Below are positions 1 to 7,229 of a stretch of DNA of 8,046 nucleotides, one piece after another. Source of the DNA: an uncultured Sphingomonadales bacterium (lineage in GTDB: Bacteria; Pseudomonadota; Alphaproteobacteria; Sphingomonadales; Sphingomonadaceae); assembly GCA_903868655.1 (NCBI GenBank), contig CAIPWG010000487.1, positions 1 through 8,046 on the forward strand. The letters are read 5' to 3'. The first letter of the stretch is position 1, and every line of letters starts with the position of its first letter. Below the pieces are notes generated by a model, which had not been told where the DNA came from, ran no database searches, and worked only from the letters and a program-made list of their open reading frames with translations. The position numbers and the translations under genes are program-made.

Positions 1-17
1 GCCATGATAAACCCCTC
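1..17 (-). other. Putative start and Shine-Dalgarno of a divergent leftward gene (cut by the window edge)
   Basis: On the minus strand an ATG lies at 5..3, preceded by GAGGGG (17..12) with a 6-nt spacer, a good Shine-Dalgarno arrangement. Only the start codon and two bases of codon 2 (GC., Ala) are inside the window, so nothing can be said about the product. The call rests on RBS geometry and on the lack of any other gene between here and the regulator at 185. Confidence 0.35.
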
Positions 18-184
18 GTCATTCCGTTACCCGGCTGTGTTCATGACACGCCGCCACGCGCCGCTCTATCGCTCCAGACCGTCGGGCTCAAGCATCATCC
101 TTCGCTATCTGCCTTAATCGGGTTTTTACCCAATCTCGCTAAGACCCTGTGGCTGAGCACACGAACCACCGGACCGGATAGTGA
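18..184. promoter_or_regulatory. Divergent intergenic region upstream of the response regulator
   Basis: This non-coding stretch should hold promoters for the regulator at 185 and for the putative leftward gene at 5. I see no convincing sigma-70 pair and no sigma-54 -24/-12 element. A small hairpin, GGGT-TTTT-ACCC, lies at 120-131. The Shine-Dalgarno for the regulator is weak: GGA at 176-178, six bases before the ATG. Confidence 0.4.
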
Positions 185-1603
185 ATGTCTGACATCGAAG
201 ACCGTCTGTTGATGCTGATCGATGACGAGCCGGCACAAATCCGGCTGGTTACGGCGCTGGCCGCACGCGAGGGCTGGCGGACCGTGGTGGCCCGTGATTC
301 GGAATCCGCCGTTGCCACGCTCGGCACGCGCCAAGGGATGCGGCTGGGAGCAATCATCCTGGACCAATGGGTTCCAGGCGATCAAGCCTGCGAGTTGATT
401 GCCGAATTGAAGGCGCGCCGCCCAGCGCTGCCCATCCTGATGCTGACCGCCAGTTCCTCGCCCTTGCTGGCGGTTGAGGCGATGCGTGCCGGTGCGACCG
501 ATTATTTGATCAAGCCGATTGCACCCGATCGGCTGGTCAGCGCCCTGCGCGCGGCGACCGGGCCTGAACCGCAAAGCTCCGAATTGCACCCGTTGACCGA
601 AAAACTCGGCGCAGCGCTCGATTTTGATTCGATGATTGGCGCGGCCTCGTCGTTCCGAACAGCTTTGGCAGTCGCAGCGAAGGCAGCTCGCACCCACGCG
701 CATGTCCTGATCGAAGGCGAAAGCGGCACAGGCAAGGAAATGCTGGTGCGGGCAATGCATGCGGCAAGCCCACGCGCAAAAATGCCTCTGCGTATTGTCA
801 ACGCGGGCGGGATTGCCCCCAACCAGATCGAATCGGTGCTGTTTGGCCATGAAAAAGGCGCGTTTGCCGGGGCCTTTGATCGCCATGTTGGCGCGTTGCA
901 GCATGCTGACGGGGGCACGCTGGTCATCGACGAGATCGATCGATTGCCAACCCAGGTGCAGACCCGCCTGATCCATTTTATCGAACGCGGCGATGTGCAG
1001 CCCATCGGTGCACAACATTCGTTCCGGCTTGATGTGCGACTTGTGGTGTGTAGCAACGCGCCGCTCAAACTCCTGGCCGACGCCGACTTGTTCGAAGCCG
1101 ACCTGTTGACGCGACTTTCAGCGACACACGTGCATCTTCCGGCTTTGCGTGAACGTGCGGGCGATATCGGCGCGCTTGCGCGGCATTTTCTGGCACGGAT
1201 TGGCGAACAGCCAGGCTTGCGCCAACTCGGCATTACCGATGGCGCGTTGTCATTGTTGGCGGCCTATGATTGGCCGGGCAATGTACGCCAATTGCAGGCC
1301 ACGCTGTTTCGTGCGGCAGTATTCTGCGACGGTGATGCGCTGACCGCGCAGGATTTCCCGAAGCTGTCCAACCTGCTTGGCGATACGGCACAACCCCCGC
1401 AATCAATCAGCGATGGCGCGGGCGTTATGCTGTTTGGCCCCGATGGCAATTTGCGCCCGCTGGAAGACATCGAGGCCGATGTCATCCGCCTGGCGATCGG
1501 CCATTATCGCGGACGCATGACCGAAGTCGCGCGACGGCTGGGCATCGGGCGTTCGACTCTGTACCGCAAATTGTCCGAACTCGGGATCGACAACGCCGCC
1601 TAA
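185..1603 (+). CDS. NtrC-family response regulator with variant sigma-54 activator domain
   Basis: A 472-residue transcription regulator with the classic receiver, AAA+ and Fis-type HTH order. The receiver (about 8-125) has the acidic pair D13/D14, phospho-acceptor D60, T88 and K110, so phosphorylation by a histidine kinase is expected; no kinase is in the window. The AAA+ domain (about 150-385) has Walker A GESGTGKE (178-185), Walker B with D249/E250, LPALRER (318-324) and WPGNVRQL (363-370). The C-terminal HTH is at about 445-467. Two positions are odd. The sigma-54 contact loop, normally GAFTGA, reads GAFAGA (225-230). The first arginine of the usual FR.DL..RL segment is glutamate (E304), while the second, R310, is kept. 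Both positions matter in PspF and NtrC, so it may activate sigma-54 poorly or work another way (inference). The target genes cannot be read from sequence. The ATG at 185 starts just before the receiver fold; its stop overlaps the folP stop. Confidence 0.93.
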   Translation: MSDIEDRLLMLIDDEPAQIRLVTALAAREGWRTVVARDSESAVATLGTRQGMRLGAIILDQWVPGDQACELIAELKARRPALPILMLTASSSPLLAVEAMRAGATDYLIKPIAPDRLVSALRAATGPEPQSSELHPLTEKLGAALDFDSMIGAASSFRTALAVAAKAARTHAHVLIEGESGTGKEMLVRAMHAASPRAKMPLRIVNAGGIAPNQIESVLFGHEKGAFAGAFDRHVGALQHADGGTLVIDEIDRLPTQVQTRLIHFIERGDVQPIGAQHSFRLDVRLVVCSNAPLKLLADADLFEADLLTRLSATHVHLPALRERAGDIGALARHFLARIGEQPGLRQLGITDGALSLLAAYDWPGNVRQLQATLFRAAVFCDGDALTAQDFPKLSNLLGDTAQPPQSISDGAGVMLFGPDGNLRPLEDIEADVIRLAIGHYRGRMTEVARRLGIGRSTLYRKLSELGIDNAA

Positions 1604-2712
1604 TCGGCCAACTGGCTGAAATCGGTAAGCGCGGCATCACGCAAACCGCGCCAGACGTGCAGTGCCTGCACCGTTTCAGGCACATCGTGCACCCTCACAA
1701 CTTGCGCGCCTGCGTCTGCCGCGCGCACGGCCAGCATCACCGATCCTGGCATGCGCATGTGCGCGGGAACCTCGCCCGCCAGCGCGCCCACCATGCGTTT
1801 GCGGCTCGCCCCGAACAGGATTGGCTGTCCCAAGCCATGGAACATCGGCAAGGCGTTGATCAACGCAAGGTTCTGCGCGAGCGTCTTGCCAAACCCGATA
1901 CCCGGATCAAGCAGGATGCGGTCGCGATCGATCCCGGCGGCCAGCGCCGCGTCGCGCCGTTCGCGCAAGGCATCGAACACGTCCAGCACGACATCGCGAT
2001 ATTCGCCGTCCGCATGAAGATCGCTGGCATCGCCGGGAGCATGCATCAACACCACCGGTACACCGCTTTGCGCAACAAGCGCCGCAGTGCGCGGATCATG
2101 CCGCATGGCCGAAACGTCGTTGACGATATGCGCACCGGCCTGCAACGCTGCCCCGATCACGCTGGCGCGGCGGCTGTCGATCGAGATGGCAGCACCCGCG
2201 GCTGCCAGATGTTCTATCACCGGCACCACGCGGCGCTGTTCATCGCCTTCCCACACCGCCGCCGAGCCCGGGCGGGTGGATTCACCGCCAATGTCAATCA
2301 ACGCAGCGCCCGCCTCCAGCATCGCATAGGCGTGGTCCAAAGCGGCTTCCGGCTTGTCGAGAAATTTGCCGCCGTCTGAAAAGCTGTCGGGCGTAACATT
2401 CAAAATGCCCATGACCAATGGCTGATCGAGCCGGAGAATACGCGGCCCGCAGATCAAGGGTGCATGGCTGCGCGCCAGATCCTGCCATTGCGCCAGCGCC
2501 GTTTCTCCAAGACCATCGGGCAAACAGGCAATTGCAGCAGGCATGTCCCGTGCGCCGAACCGGTCGCGCGATACGACCCGCCCGTCTGCCCGCCTTATCA
2601 GCGCAAATCGACTGGCCCATACGAGGCCACCGCCAAGCCGTATGGCCGCGCCCTCTTCGCTTTGCGGGCTTTCGGCAAGCGCAATCGGGCGGATGTAGAC
2701 AGTTTCGGTCAT
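1600..2712 (-). CDS. folP: Dihydropteroate synthase
   Basis: A 370-residue cytoplasmic folate enzyme that joins 6-hydroxymethyl-7,8-dihydropterin diphosphate with p-aminobenzoate to give 7,8-dihydropteroate; it is the sulfonamide target. The TIM-barrel motifs are all present: MGILNVTPDSFSDGG (101-115), DIGGESTRPG (140-149), SIDSR (177-181), NDVSA (198-202), LMH (222-224), LDPGIGFGKT (268-277), GASRKR (301-306) and RVHDV (340-344). About 100 residues precede the first motif, making it longer than the roughly 280-residue E. coli enzyme; this extension has no motif I recognise. I chose the ATG at 2712 over an upstream in-frame ATG at 2778 because it has an AGGCGGA Shine-Dalgarno about 8 nt upstream and the longer form would overlap ccrM. 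It lies 25 nt after ccrM, so it is probably cotranscribed with it. Its stop shares four bases with the convergent regulator gene. Confidence 0.96.
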   Translation of the reverse strand: MTETVYIRPIALAESPQSEEGAAIRLGGGLVWASRFALIRRADGRVVSRDRFGARDMPAAIACLPDGLGETALAQWQDLARSHAPLICGPRILRLDQPLVMGILNVTPDSFSDGGKFLDKPEAALDHAYAMLEAGAALIDIGGESTRPGSAAVWEGDEQRRVVPVIEHLAAAGAAISIDSRRASVIGAALQAGAHIVNDVSAMRHDPRTAALVAQSGVPVVLMHAPGDASDLHADGEYRDVVLDVFDALRERRDAALAAGIDRDRILLDPGIGFGKTLAQNLALINALPMFHGLGQPILFGASRKRMVGALAGEVPAHMRMPGSVMLAVRAADAGAQVVRVHDVPETVQALHVWRGLRDAALTDFSQLAD

Positions 2713-2737
2713 GAGAGCATTCCGCCTGGCGCGCGCA

Positions 2738-3991
<1,254 letters not shown>

Positions 3992-3994
3992 CGC

Positions 3995-4013
3995 GTGGCT
4001 TATCTTGAGCCAC
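3995..4013. repeat. Small dyad between rnhB and ccrM
   Basis: GTGGCT (3995-4000) and AGCCAC (4008-4013) form a perfect 6-bp inverted repeat around a 7-base loop. No T-tract follows on the minus strand, so it does not look like an intrinsic terminator for rnhB. It could be an operator upstream of the ccrM promoter, or chance. Confidence 0.4.
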
Positions 4014-4071
4014 ACAAGCCCTGTGCACACCAGATATTGTGGCCTAACCCGCCCAAAAATTTATGGCCGCT

Positions 4072-4683
4072 TCAATCCTTGCAAAGCAGTGCCACCGGGC
4101 CAAATGTTCGCCGGTGCAACGGGCACGGGCCATGGCGTTGCAACGCCGCAAGGTGTTCGCGCGTGCCATACCCGGCGTTTCGATCCCAGCCGTAATGCGG
4201 GTATTGCTGGGCGGCAGCCTGCATGATGTGATCGCGATGTTGCTTGGCGATGATCGATGCGGCCGAAATGGCCGGTTCGGTCGCATCGCCGCCCACAATC
4301 GCGCGGGCTGGCCAAATCCATTCGGGCACGCGGCCTTGCGGGGTCTTGTTGCCATCGATCAGCACCTGCGTAACGGCATCACTGTGTTCGAGTAAATTCG
4401 CAACCGCCAGCGTCATCGCTTTCATCGTTGCGGCAAAGATGTTGATCCGGTCGATCTCCATGGCATCGACCACGCCAATGCCCCATCGGCACGTTGCGCG
4501 GATCGCAGGATCGAGCACCGCGCGTCGCCGCGCAGACAGCACCTTGGAATCGGCAAGGCCGCAAGGCGCATCAGGCCCGAGCACCACTGCCGCGGCGACG
4601 ACCGGCCCAGCCAGAGGCCCCCGCCCCGCTTCATCGACGCCGATCAACAGGCCCTTGTGCGGTAAGATGGATGGACAGGACAT
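4072..4683 (-). CDS. rnhB: Ribonuclease HII
   Basis: A 203-residue cytoplasmic endonuclease that cuts the RNA strand of RNA-DNA hybrids and nicks at single ribonucleotides misincorporated in DNA. The DEDD metal-binding residues can be placed: D17 and E18 in GVDEAGRGP (15-23), D110 in LIDGNK (108-113) and D133 in GGDATEPAISAASIIAK (131-147). ADSKVLS (44-50) and AGYGTREH (170-177) are also typical. I chose the ATG at 4683 because it gives the usual family length and has a purine-rich GGAGG just upstream. In-frame ATGs at 4737 and 4788 would run into the divergent HAD gene and add sequence with no conserved features. Placement next to ccrM is, to my knowledge, common in alphaproteobacteria. The 200-bp gap after it suggests ccrM can be transcribed separately. 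Confidence 0.95.
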   Translation of the reverse strand: MSCPSILPHKGLLIGVDEAGRGPLAGPVVAAAVVLGPDAPCGLADSKVLSARRRAVLDPAIRATCRWGIGVVDAMEIDRINIFAATMKAMTLAVANLLEHSDAVTQVLIDGNKTPQGRVPEWIWPARAIVGGDATEPAISAASIIAKQHRDHIMQAAAQQYPHYGWDRNAGYGTREHLAALQRHGPCPLHRRTFGPVALLCKD

Positions 4684-4735
4684 ACCCTCCGCCTCTATCG
4701 CGCCCGCCAAGCCCCCAGCAAGCAGAGAACTCGTC
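4684..4735. promoter_or_regulatory. Short divergent intergenic region between rnhB and the HAD gene
   Basis: Only 52 bp separate the two divergent start codons. It holds the GGAGG Shine-Dalgarno of rnhB on the minus strand and a weak AGAGAA (4724-4729) before the HAD start on the plus strand. This is too short for two complete back-to-back promoters, so at least one probably lies inside the opposite coding sequence. I see no convincing -35/-10 pair. Confidence 0.45.
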
Positions 4736-5425
4736 ATGCCGTTCGATCCTACACGCGTCGATTGCTGGATCTTTGATCTCGACAACACGCTCTATCCATC
4801 CAGCGTCAACTTGTTCAGCCAGATCGATGTGCTGATGGGACGGTTCATCGCCGAACTGCTGGGGTGCGACCTGGCAGAGGCACGCCGTGTTCAGAAAATG
4901 TATTTTCACGATCACGGCACGACGTTGGCCGGGCTGATGCATTACCATGCAATCGAACCGCGCGAATTTCTGGACTACGTTCATGCGGTCGACATGTCGG
5001 TCCTGGCCGATGCACCACGATTGCGCGATCGGTTGATGGCGCTCCCAGGACGGCGTTTGATCTTTACCAACGCCGATGCTGATTATGCCGCGCGCGCGCT
5101 TGCCGCGTTGGGGATTGCCGATTGCTTCGAAGGCATGTGGGACATTCACGCGATGACCTATCGCCCCAAGCCGGAGGTCGAGGCCTATACCGGGCTGATC
5201 GATGCCTTTGCGATCGATCCCGCACGCGCGGTATTTGTCGAGGACTCGGCACGCAATCTGACCCCGGCCAAACATCTGGGCATGCAAACAGTGTGGATCG
5301 ACATGGCCACCGACTGGGGTGACCGCGCCAAAGACGACAGCGCGATCGACGTGCAGATAGATGACATGGCCAATTGGCTTGACAGTGTGCTGGCCGAACT
5401 TGCCGACGCGCAACGGCTCGGCTAG
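4736..5425 (+). CDS. HAD-superfamily hydrolase, pyrimidine 5'-nucleotidase-like
   Basis: A 229-residue cytoplasmic phosphatase of the haloacid dehalogenase superfamily. Motif I is WIFDLDNTLYP (11-21), with nucleophile D14 and acid/base D16. Motif II is FTN (110-112, T111). Motif III is the lysine in YRPKPE (K145). Motif IV is VED (168-170, E169/D170). A helical cap domain lies at about 22-100. DLDNTLYP together with PKPE resembles the SDT1/PHM8-type pyrimidine 5'-nucleotidases annotated in many alphaproteobacteria; the true substrate is not established by sequence. The frame stays open upstream to 4244, but that part is the antisense of rnhB. The ATG at 4736 starts just before motif I and clears the rnhB start. 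dapD follows after 36 nt, so the pair is probably one transcription unit, though no direct functional link to lysine synthesis is evident. Confidence 0.9.
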   Translation: MPFDPTRVDCWIFDLDNTLYPSSVNLFSQIDVLMGRFIAELLGCDLAEARRVQKMYFHDHGTTLAGLMHYHAIEPREFLDYVHAVDMSVLADAPRLRDRLMALPGRRLIFTNADADYAARALAALGIADCFEGMWDIHAMTYRPKPEVEAYTGLIDAFAIDPARAVFVEDSARNLTPAKHLGMQTVWIDMATDWGDRAKDDSAIDVQIDDMANWLDSVLAELADAQRLG

Positions 5426-5461
5426 TCGGCGGGCAGCGTTTCCGATCTGAAAGACCATGCC

Positions 5462-6298
5462 ATGACCGAACAGCTTGCCGCCGCCATTGAAGCCGCATGG
5501 GATAACCGTGCACAGGTGACCCCGGCCAGCAACGATGTGCGGATCGTGGTCGATGCTGCGCTCGGCTTGCTCGACAGTGGCAAGGCGCGCGTCGCCGAAC
5601 AGATTGATGGCGCATGGCACGTCAATCAATGGTTAAAGAAAGCTGTGCTGCTTTCGTTTCGGCTCAATGACAATGCGATCATCGACCAGGGCTCCGGTGG
5701 GGCTCCTGCATTCGACAAAGTGCCGTCAAAATTCGCGGGATGGGATGAAAACCGTTTCCGTGAAGCAGGCTTTCGCGTTGTGCCCGGTGCGGTCGCACGC
5801 CGAGGCGCCCATATCGGCAGAAACGTCGTCCTGATGCCCAGCTTCGTCAACATCGGCGCATTCGTAGATGAGGGCACGATGATCGACACCTGGGCGACCG
5901 TGGGATCATGCGCCCAGATCGGCAAAAATGTTCATATCTCGGGCGGGGTTGGCATCGGCGGTGTTCTCGAACCTTTGCAGGCCGGCCCGGTGATTATCGA
6001 AGACGGAGCCTTCATTGGCGCGCGTTCGGAAGTGGCCGAAGGCGTGATAGTGGGTCAAGGCGCCGTTCTGTCGATGGGCGTGTTTCTTGGCGCGTCGACC
6101 AAGATAATCGACCGTGCCACGGGCGAAGTGCATATCGGCCGCGTACCGCCTTATGCGGTTGTGGTGCCCGGGTCACTGCCCGGCAAGCCCTTGCCCGACG
6201 GAACGCCGGGGCCTTCGCTTTATTGCGCGGTGATCGTCAAGACAGTCGATGCACAAACCCGCAGCAAAACCGGCATCAATGAATTGCTGCGTGACTGA
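5462..6298 (+). CDS. dapD: 2,3,4,5-tetrahydropyridine-2,6-dicarboxylate N-succinyltransferase
   Basis: A 278-residue enzyme that transfers succinyl from succinyl-CoA to tetrahydrodipicolinate in the succinylase branch of the diaminopimelate/lysine pathway, feeding peptidoglycan and protein synthesis. An N-terminal helical domain (about 1-100) has [12 protein letters not shown] (66-77) and WDENRFR (94-100). It is followed by a left-handed beta-helix of hexapeptide repeats (about 105-235). Conserved acidic positions are D142 in [11 protein letters not shown] and E190 in GARSEVAEG, which align with the catalytic Asp/Glu pair described for mycobacterial DapD. The C-terminal part (about 236-278) completes the family's usual length. 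The start is supported by GAAAGA upstream; an ATG five bases earlier (5457) is followed at once by a stop. dapE, often nearby in alphaproteobacteria, is not downstream here. A short GGCGC-AAG-GCGCC dyad directly follows the stop (6299-6311). Confidence 0.97.
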   Translation: MTEQLAAAIEAAWDNRAQVTPASNDVRIVVDAALGLLDSGKARVAEQIDGAWHVNQWLKKAVLLSFRLNDNAIIDQGSGGAPAFDKVPSKFAGWDENRFREAGFRVVPGAVARRGAHIGRNVVLMPSFVNIGAFVDEGTMIDTWATVGSCAQIGKNVHISGGVGIGGVLEPLQAGPVIIEDGAFIGARSEVAEGVIVGQGAVLSMGVFLGASTKIIDRATGEVHIGRVPPYAVVVPGSLPGKPLPDGTPGPSLYCAVIVKTVDAQTRSKTGINELLRD

Positions 6299-6433
6299 GG
6301 CGCAAGGCGCCCCGATCGCGATGCATGTGGCGGGCGTCGGCTTGATCTGAACAGGCTCCACCAGGCGGGCTTGCTGGCGGGCAGTGCCCTCAGCATGTTG
6401 CATCGCCGCAAGGCTGGTGGGTAGGAAGCCTCG

Positions 6434-6451
6434 CAAAAGCGCGTGCTTTTG
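6434..6451. terminator. Weak candidate terminator or dyad downstream of dapD
   Basis: CAAAAGC (6434-6440) and GCTTTTG (6445-6451) form a perfect 7-bp stem around GCGT. On the plus strand four Ts sit inside the 3' arm, followed by GGTTAAT, so it is at best a weak intrinsic terminator for dapD, about 135 nt after its stop. It directly borders the AT-rich island. Confidence 0.3.
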
Positions 6452-6516
6452 GTTAATAGGTTTCAAATTGCATCTTATATAATTATTGCATTTCAATTAG
6501 ATTGCAATTTATGCAA
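6451..6516 (+). promoter_or_regulatory. AT-rich promoter-like island with repeated ATTGCA
   Basis: A sharply AT-rich stretch in GC-rich surroundings. It contains a perfect TATAAT (6478-6483) but no good -35 at normal spacing (TTAATA at 6453-6458 would give a 19-base spacer). ATTGCA occurs at 6467, 6485 and 6501. The third copy lies in the 8-bp palindrome ATTGCAAT (6501-6508), and the related inverse ATGCAA is at 6511. TTTCAA is repeated at 6461 and 6491. This looks like a promoter with iterated operator half-sites for the downstream gene at 6645; the regulator is unknown. Confidence 0.5.
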
Positions 6517-6586
6517 GTTGCCGCGCGCGGAAAGCATTTGCGACTTCGCATACGCAGCATAACTTGGTGGTCAAGCCAGACCGCAT

Positions 6587-6636
6587 CGGGGGGTTCCCGA
6601 CTTGGTTCACAAGGGTTTTCCCCTTTGGTTCAGGAG
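6587..6636 (+). promoter_or_regulatory. Structured leader with direct repeats and Shine-Dalgarno
   Basis: TTGGTTCA occurs at 6602-6609 and 6625-6632, a 23-bp period. Between the copies lies a dyad, AAGGG (6611-6615) and CCCTT (6621-6625). A second small dyad, CGGG/CCCG, is at 6587-6599. The second repeat runs into AGGAG (6632-6636), the Shine-Dalgarno of the gene at 6645, so folding could affect translation (inference). Confidence 0.45.
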
Positions 6637-6644
6637 TGTTTGCC

Positions 6645-6932
6645 ATGATCAAGTCCACGCTGTTTGCCATGACCGTGCTCGTTGCTGTTGCGCCTTCGGC
6701 TGCATTCGCTGCCAAGGATGACAATGGCCAGTTCAACCACAAGGGCGTCGATTACAACTACACCACCGAAGACCAGGGCGGCGAGAAAGTCGTGCGCGGC
6801 ACGGCTTATGCCGGCAAGGTTCCCTTTGAACTGCACATTCACAAAAAGACGGTCACCGGCACGTTCAACAACAAGCCGGTTGAATTCCAGTTGGCTGATG
6901 TGAAGAAGATGGGTCTCGATCTCGATAACTGA
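6645..6932 (+). CDS. Small secreted protein of unknown function
   Basis: A 95-residue protein whose family I cannot name. Residues 1-22 form a clear Sec signal peptide: a lysine at position 3, a hydrophobic core (about 5-17) and an AFA cleavage motif (20-22). The mature chain of about 73 residues, starting AKDDNG, is probably periplasmic. It is rich in charged and aromatic residues, has no cysteine and no further membrane segment. Its alternating pattern (GVDYNYTT, KVVRGTAY, PFELHIH, TVTGTF, PVEFQL) suggests a small antiparallel beta fold. The ATG at 6645 has AGGAG eight bases upstream; a longer frame from 6564 lacks such a site and would bury the signal peptide. It appears to be a single-gene unit, with the AT-rich promoter-like island upstream and a strong hairpin terminator directly after it. 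Confidence 0.8.
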   Translation: MIKSTLFAMTVLVAVAPSAAFAAKDDNGQFNHKGVDYNYTTEDQGGEKVVRGTAYAGKVPFELHIHKKTVTGTFNNKPVEFQLADVKKMGLDLDN

Positions 6933-6938
6933 TCGTTC

Positions 6939-7001
6939 TCACAGCCATACGAAAAAGGGCCTCGGCGCGCTGCTCCGGGGCCCTTTTTCGTATGGCTGTG
7001 A
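6939..7001. terminator. Very long hairpin, probable bidirectional terminator
   Basis: The arms 6939-6961 and 6979-7001 are perfectly complementary over 23 bp around a 17-base loop. CGG (6963-6965) and CCG (6975-6977) in the loop can extend the stem. The inner part has the classic GAAAAAGGGCC / GGCCCTTTTTC terminator form, working on either strand, with the T-run at 6984-6988 for plus-strand transcripts. It starts six bases after the stop of the secreted-protein gene. The 13 or so outer base pairs go beyond what termination needs. Confidence 0.88.
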
Positions 7002-7229
7002 CACCAACCCGAGAAAAACGCATACCTCAGCGGCTTGCACGTGATCGGCTGATTGTCTGTCGTGGATTAATTCGCTGCCCTGCAAATCGATCACGGGAAT
7101 CTCGTCACGTTCGCGCCAACGCGCTGATCGAGCGTTACGCAACGCAAAAATGCGTCTTTGCGCTGCACTTCAACCGCATTCCCGAAAGGGGTTGTTGCGT
7201 GCGCGGCACCGAGCTTCTACCGCTCAAAC
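7002..7229. promoter_or_regulatory. Upstream region of crtY
   Basis: These 228 bp carry no recognisable gene. CGTGATCG (7040-7047) and CGATCACG (7088-7095) form an 8-bp inverted repeat 40 bases apart, and the first copy overlaps the CACGTG palindrome. TTGCAC (7035-7040) could be a -35, but no good -10 follows at 16-18 bases. Weak hairpins are ACGCA/TGCGT (around 7143-7156) and CCC-GAAA-GGG (7181-7190). I found no TGT-N12-ACA site of the PpsR/CrtJ type. The Shine-Dalgarno of crtY is poor. Confidence 0.45.

Larger units (their letters stand above)
6299..6644. other. 346-bp non-coding region between dapD and the small secreted-protein gene
   Basis: I find no supportable gene here. In order it holds a 5-bp dyad right after dapD (6299-6311), GC-rich sequence without recognisable features to about 6430, a perfect 7-bp dyad (6434-6451), an AT-rich island with repeated ATTGCA (6451-6516), and a structured leader with direct repeats ahead of the start at 6645. 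The open frames crossing it have no ribosome-binding site or recognisable protein sequence. Confidence 0.7.

Noticed and set aside
95..1018. A 307-codon open frame on the minus strand
   Set aside because: It is antisense to the response regulator, cysteine- and histidine-rich in a way typical of shadow frames, and has no motif.
4244..4735. An N-terminal extension of the HAD protein by 164 residues
   Set aside because: This part is the antisense of rnhB. The HAD motif I follows directly after the ATG at 4736.
4684..4788. A longer RNase HII starting at 4788 or 4737
   Set aside because: It would overlap the divergent HAD gene and add unconserved residues. The start at 4683 has a good Shine-Dalgarno and gives the usual length.
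4631..5629. A 332-codon open frame on the minus strand
   Set aside because: It is antisense to the HAD gene and the start of dapD, and shows no protein family features.
6453..6468. A possible CtrA box (TTAA-N7-TTAA)
   Set aside because: Only the first half-site is present; the second position reads CAAA.
6564..6644. An upstream start for the small secreted protein
   Set aside because: There is no Shine-Dalgarno, and it would place 27 residues before a clear signal peptide. The ATG at 6645 has AGGAG at ideal spacing.
7002..7229. A possible tRNA or small RNA gene before crtY
   Set aside because: No cloverleaf, T-loop or terminator was found. The hairpins seen are only 3-5 bp long.
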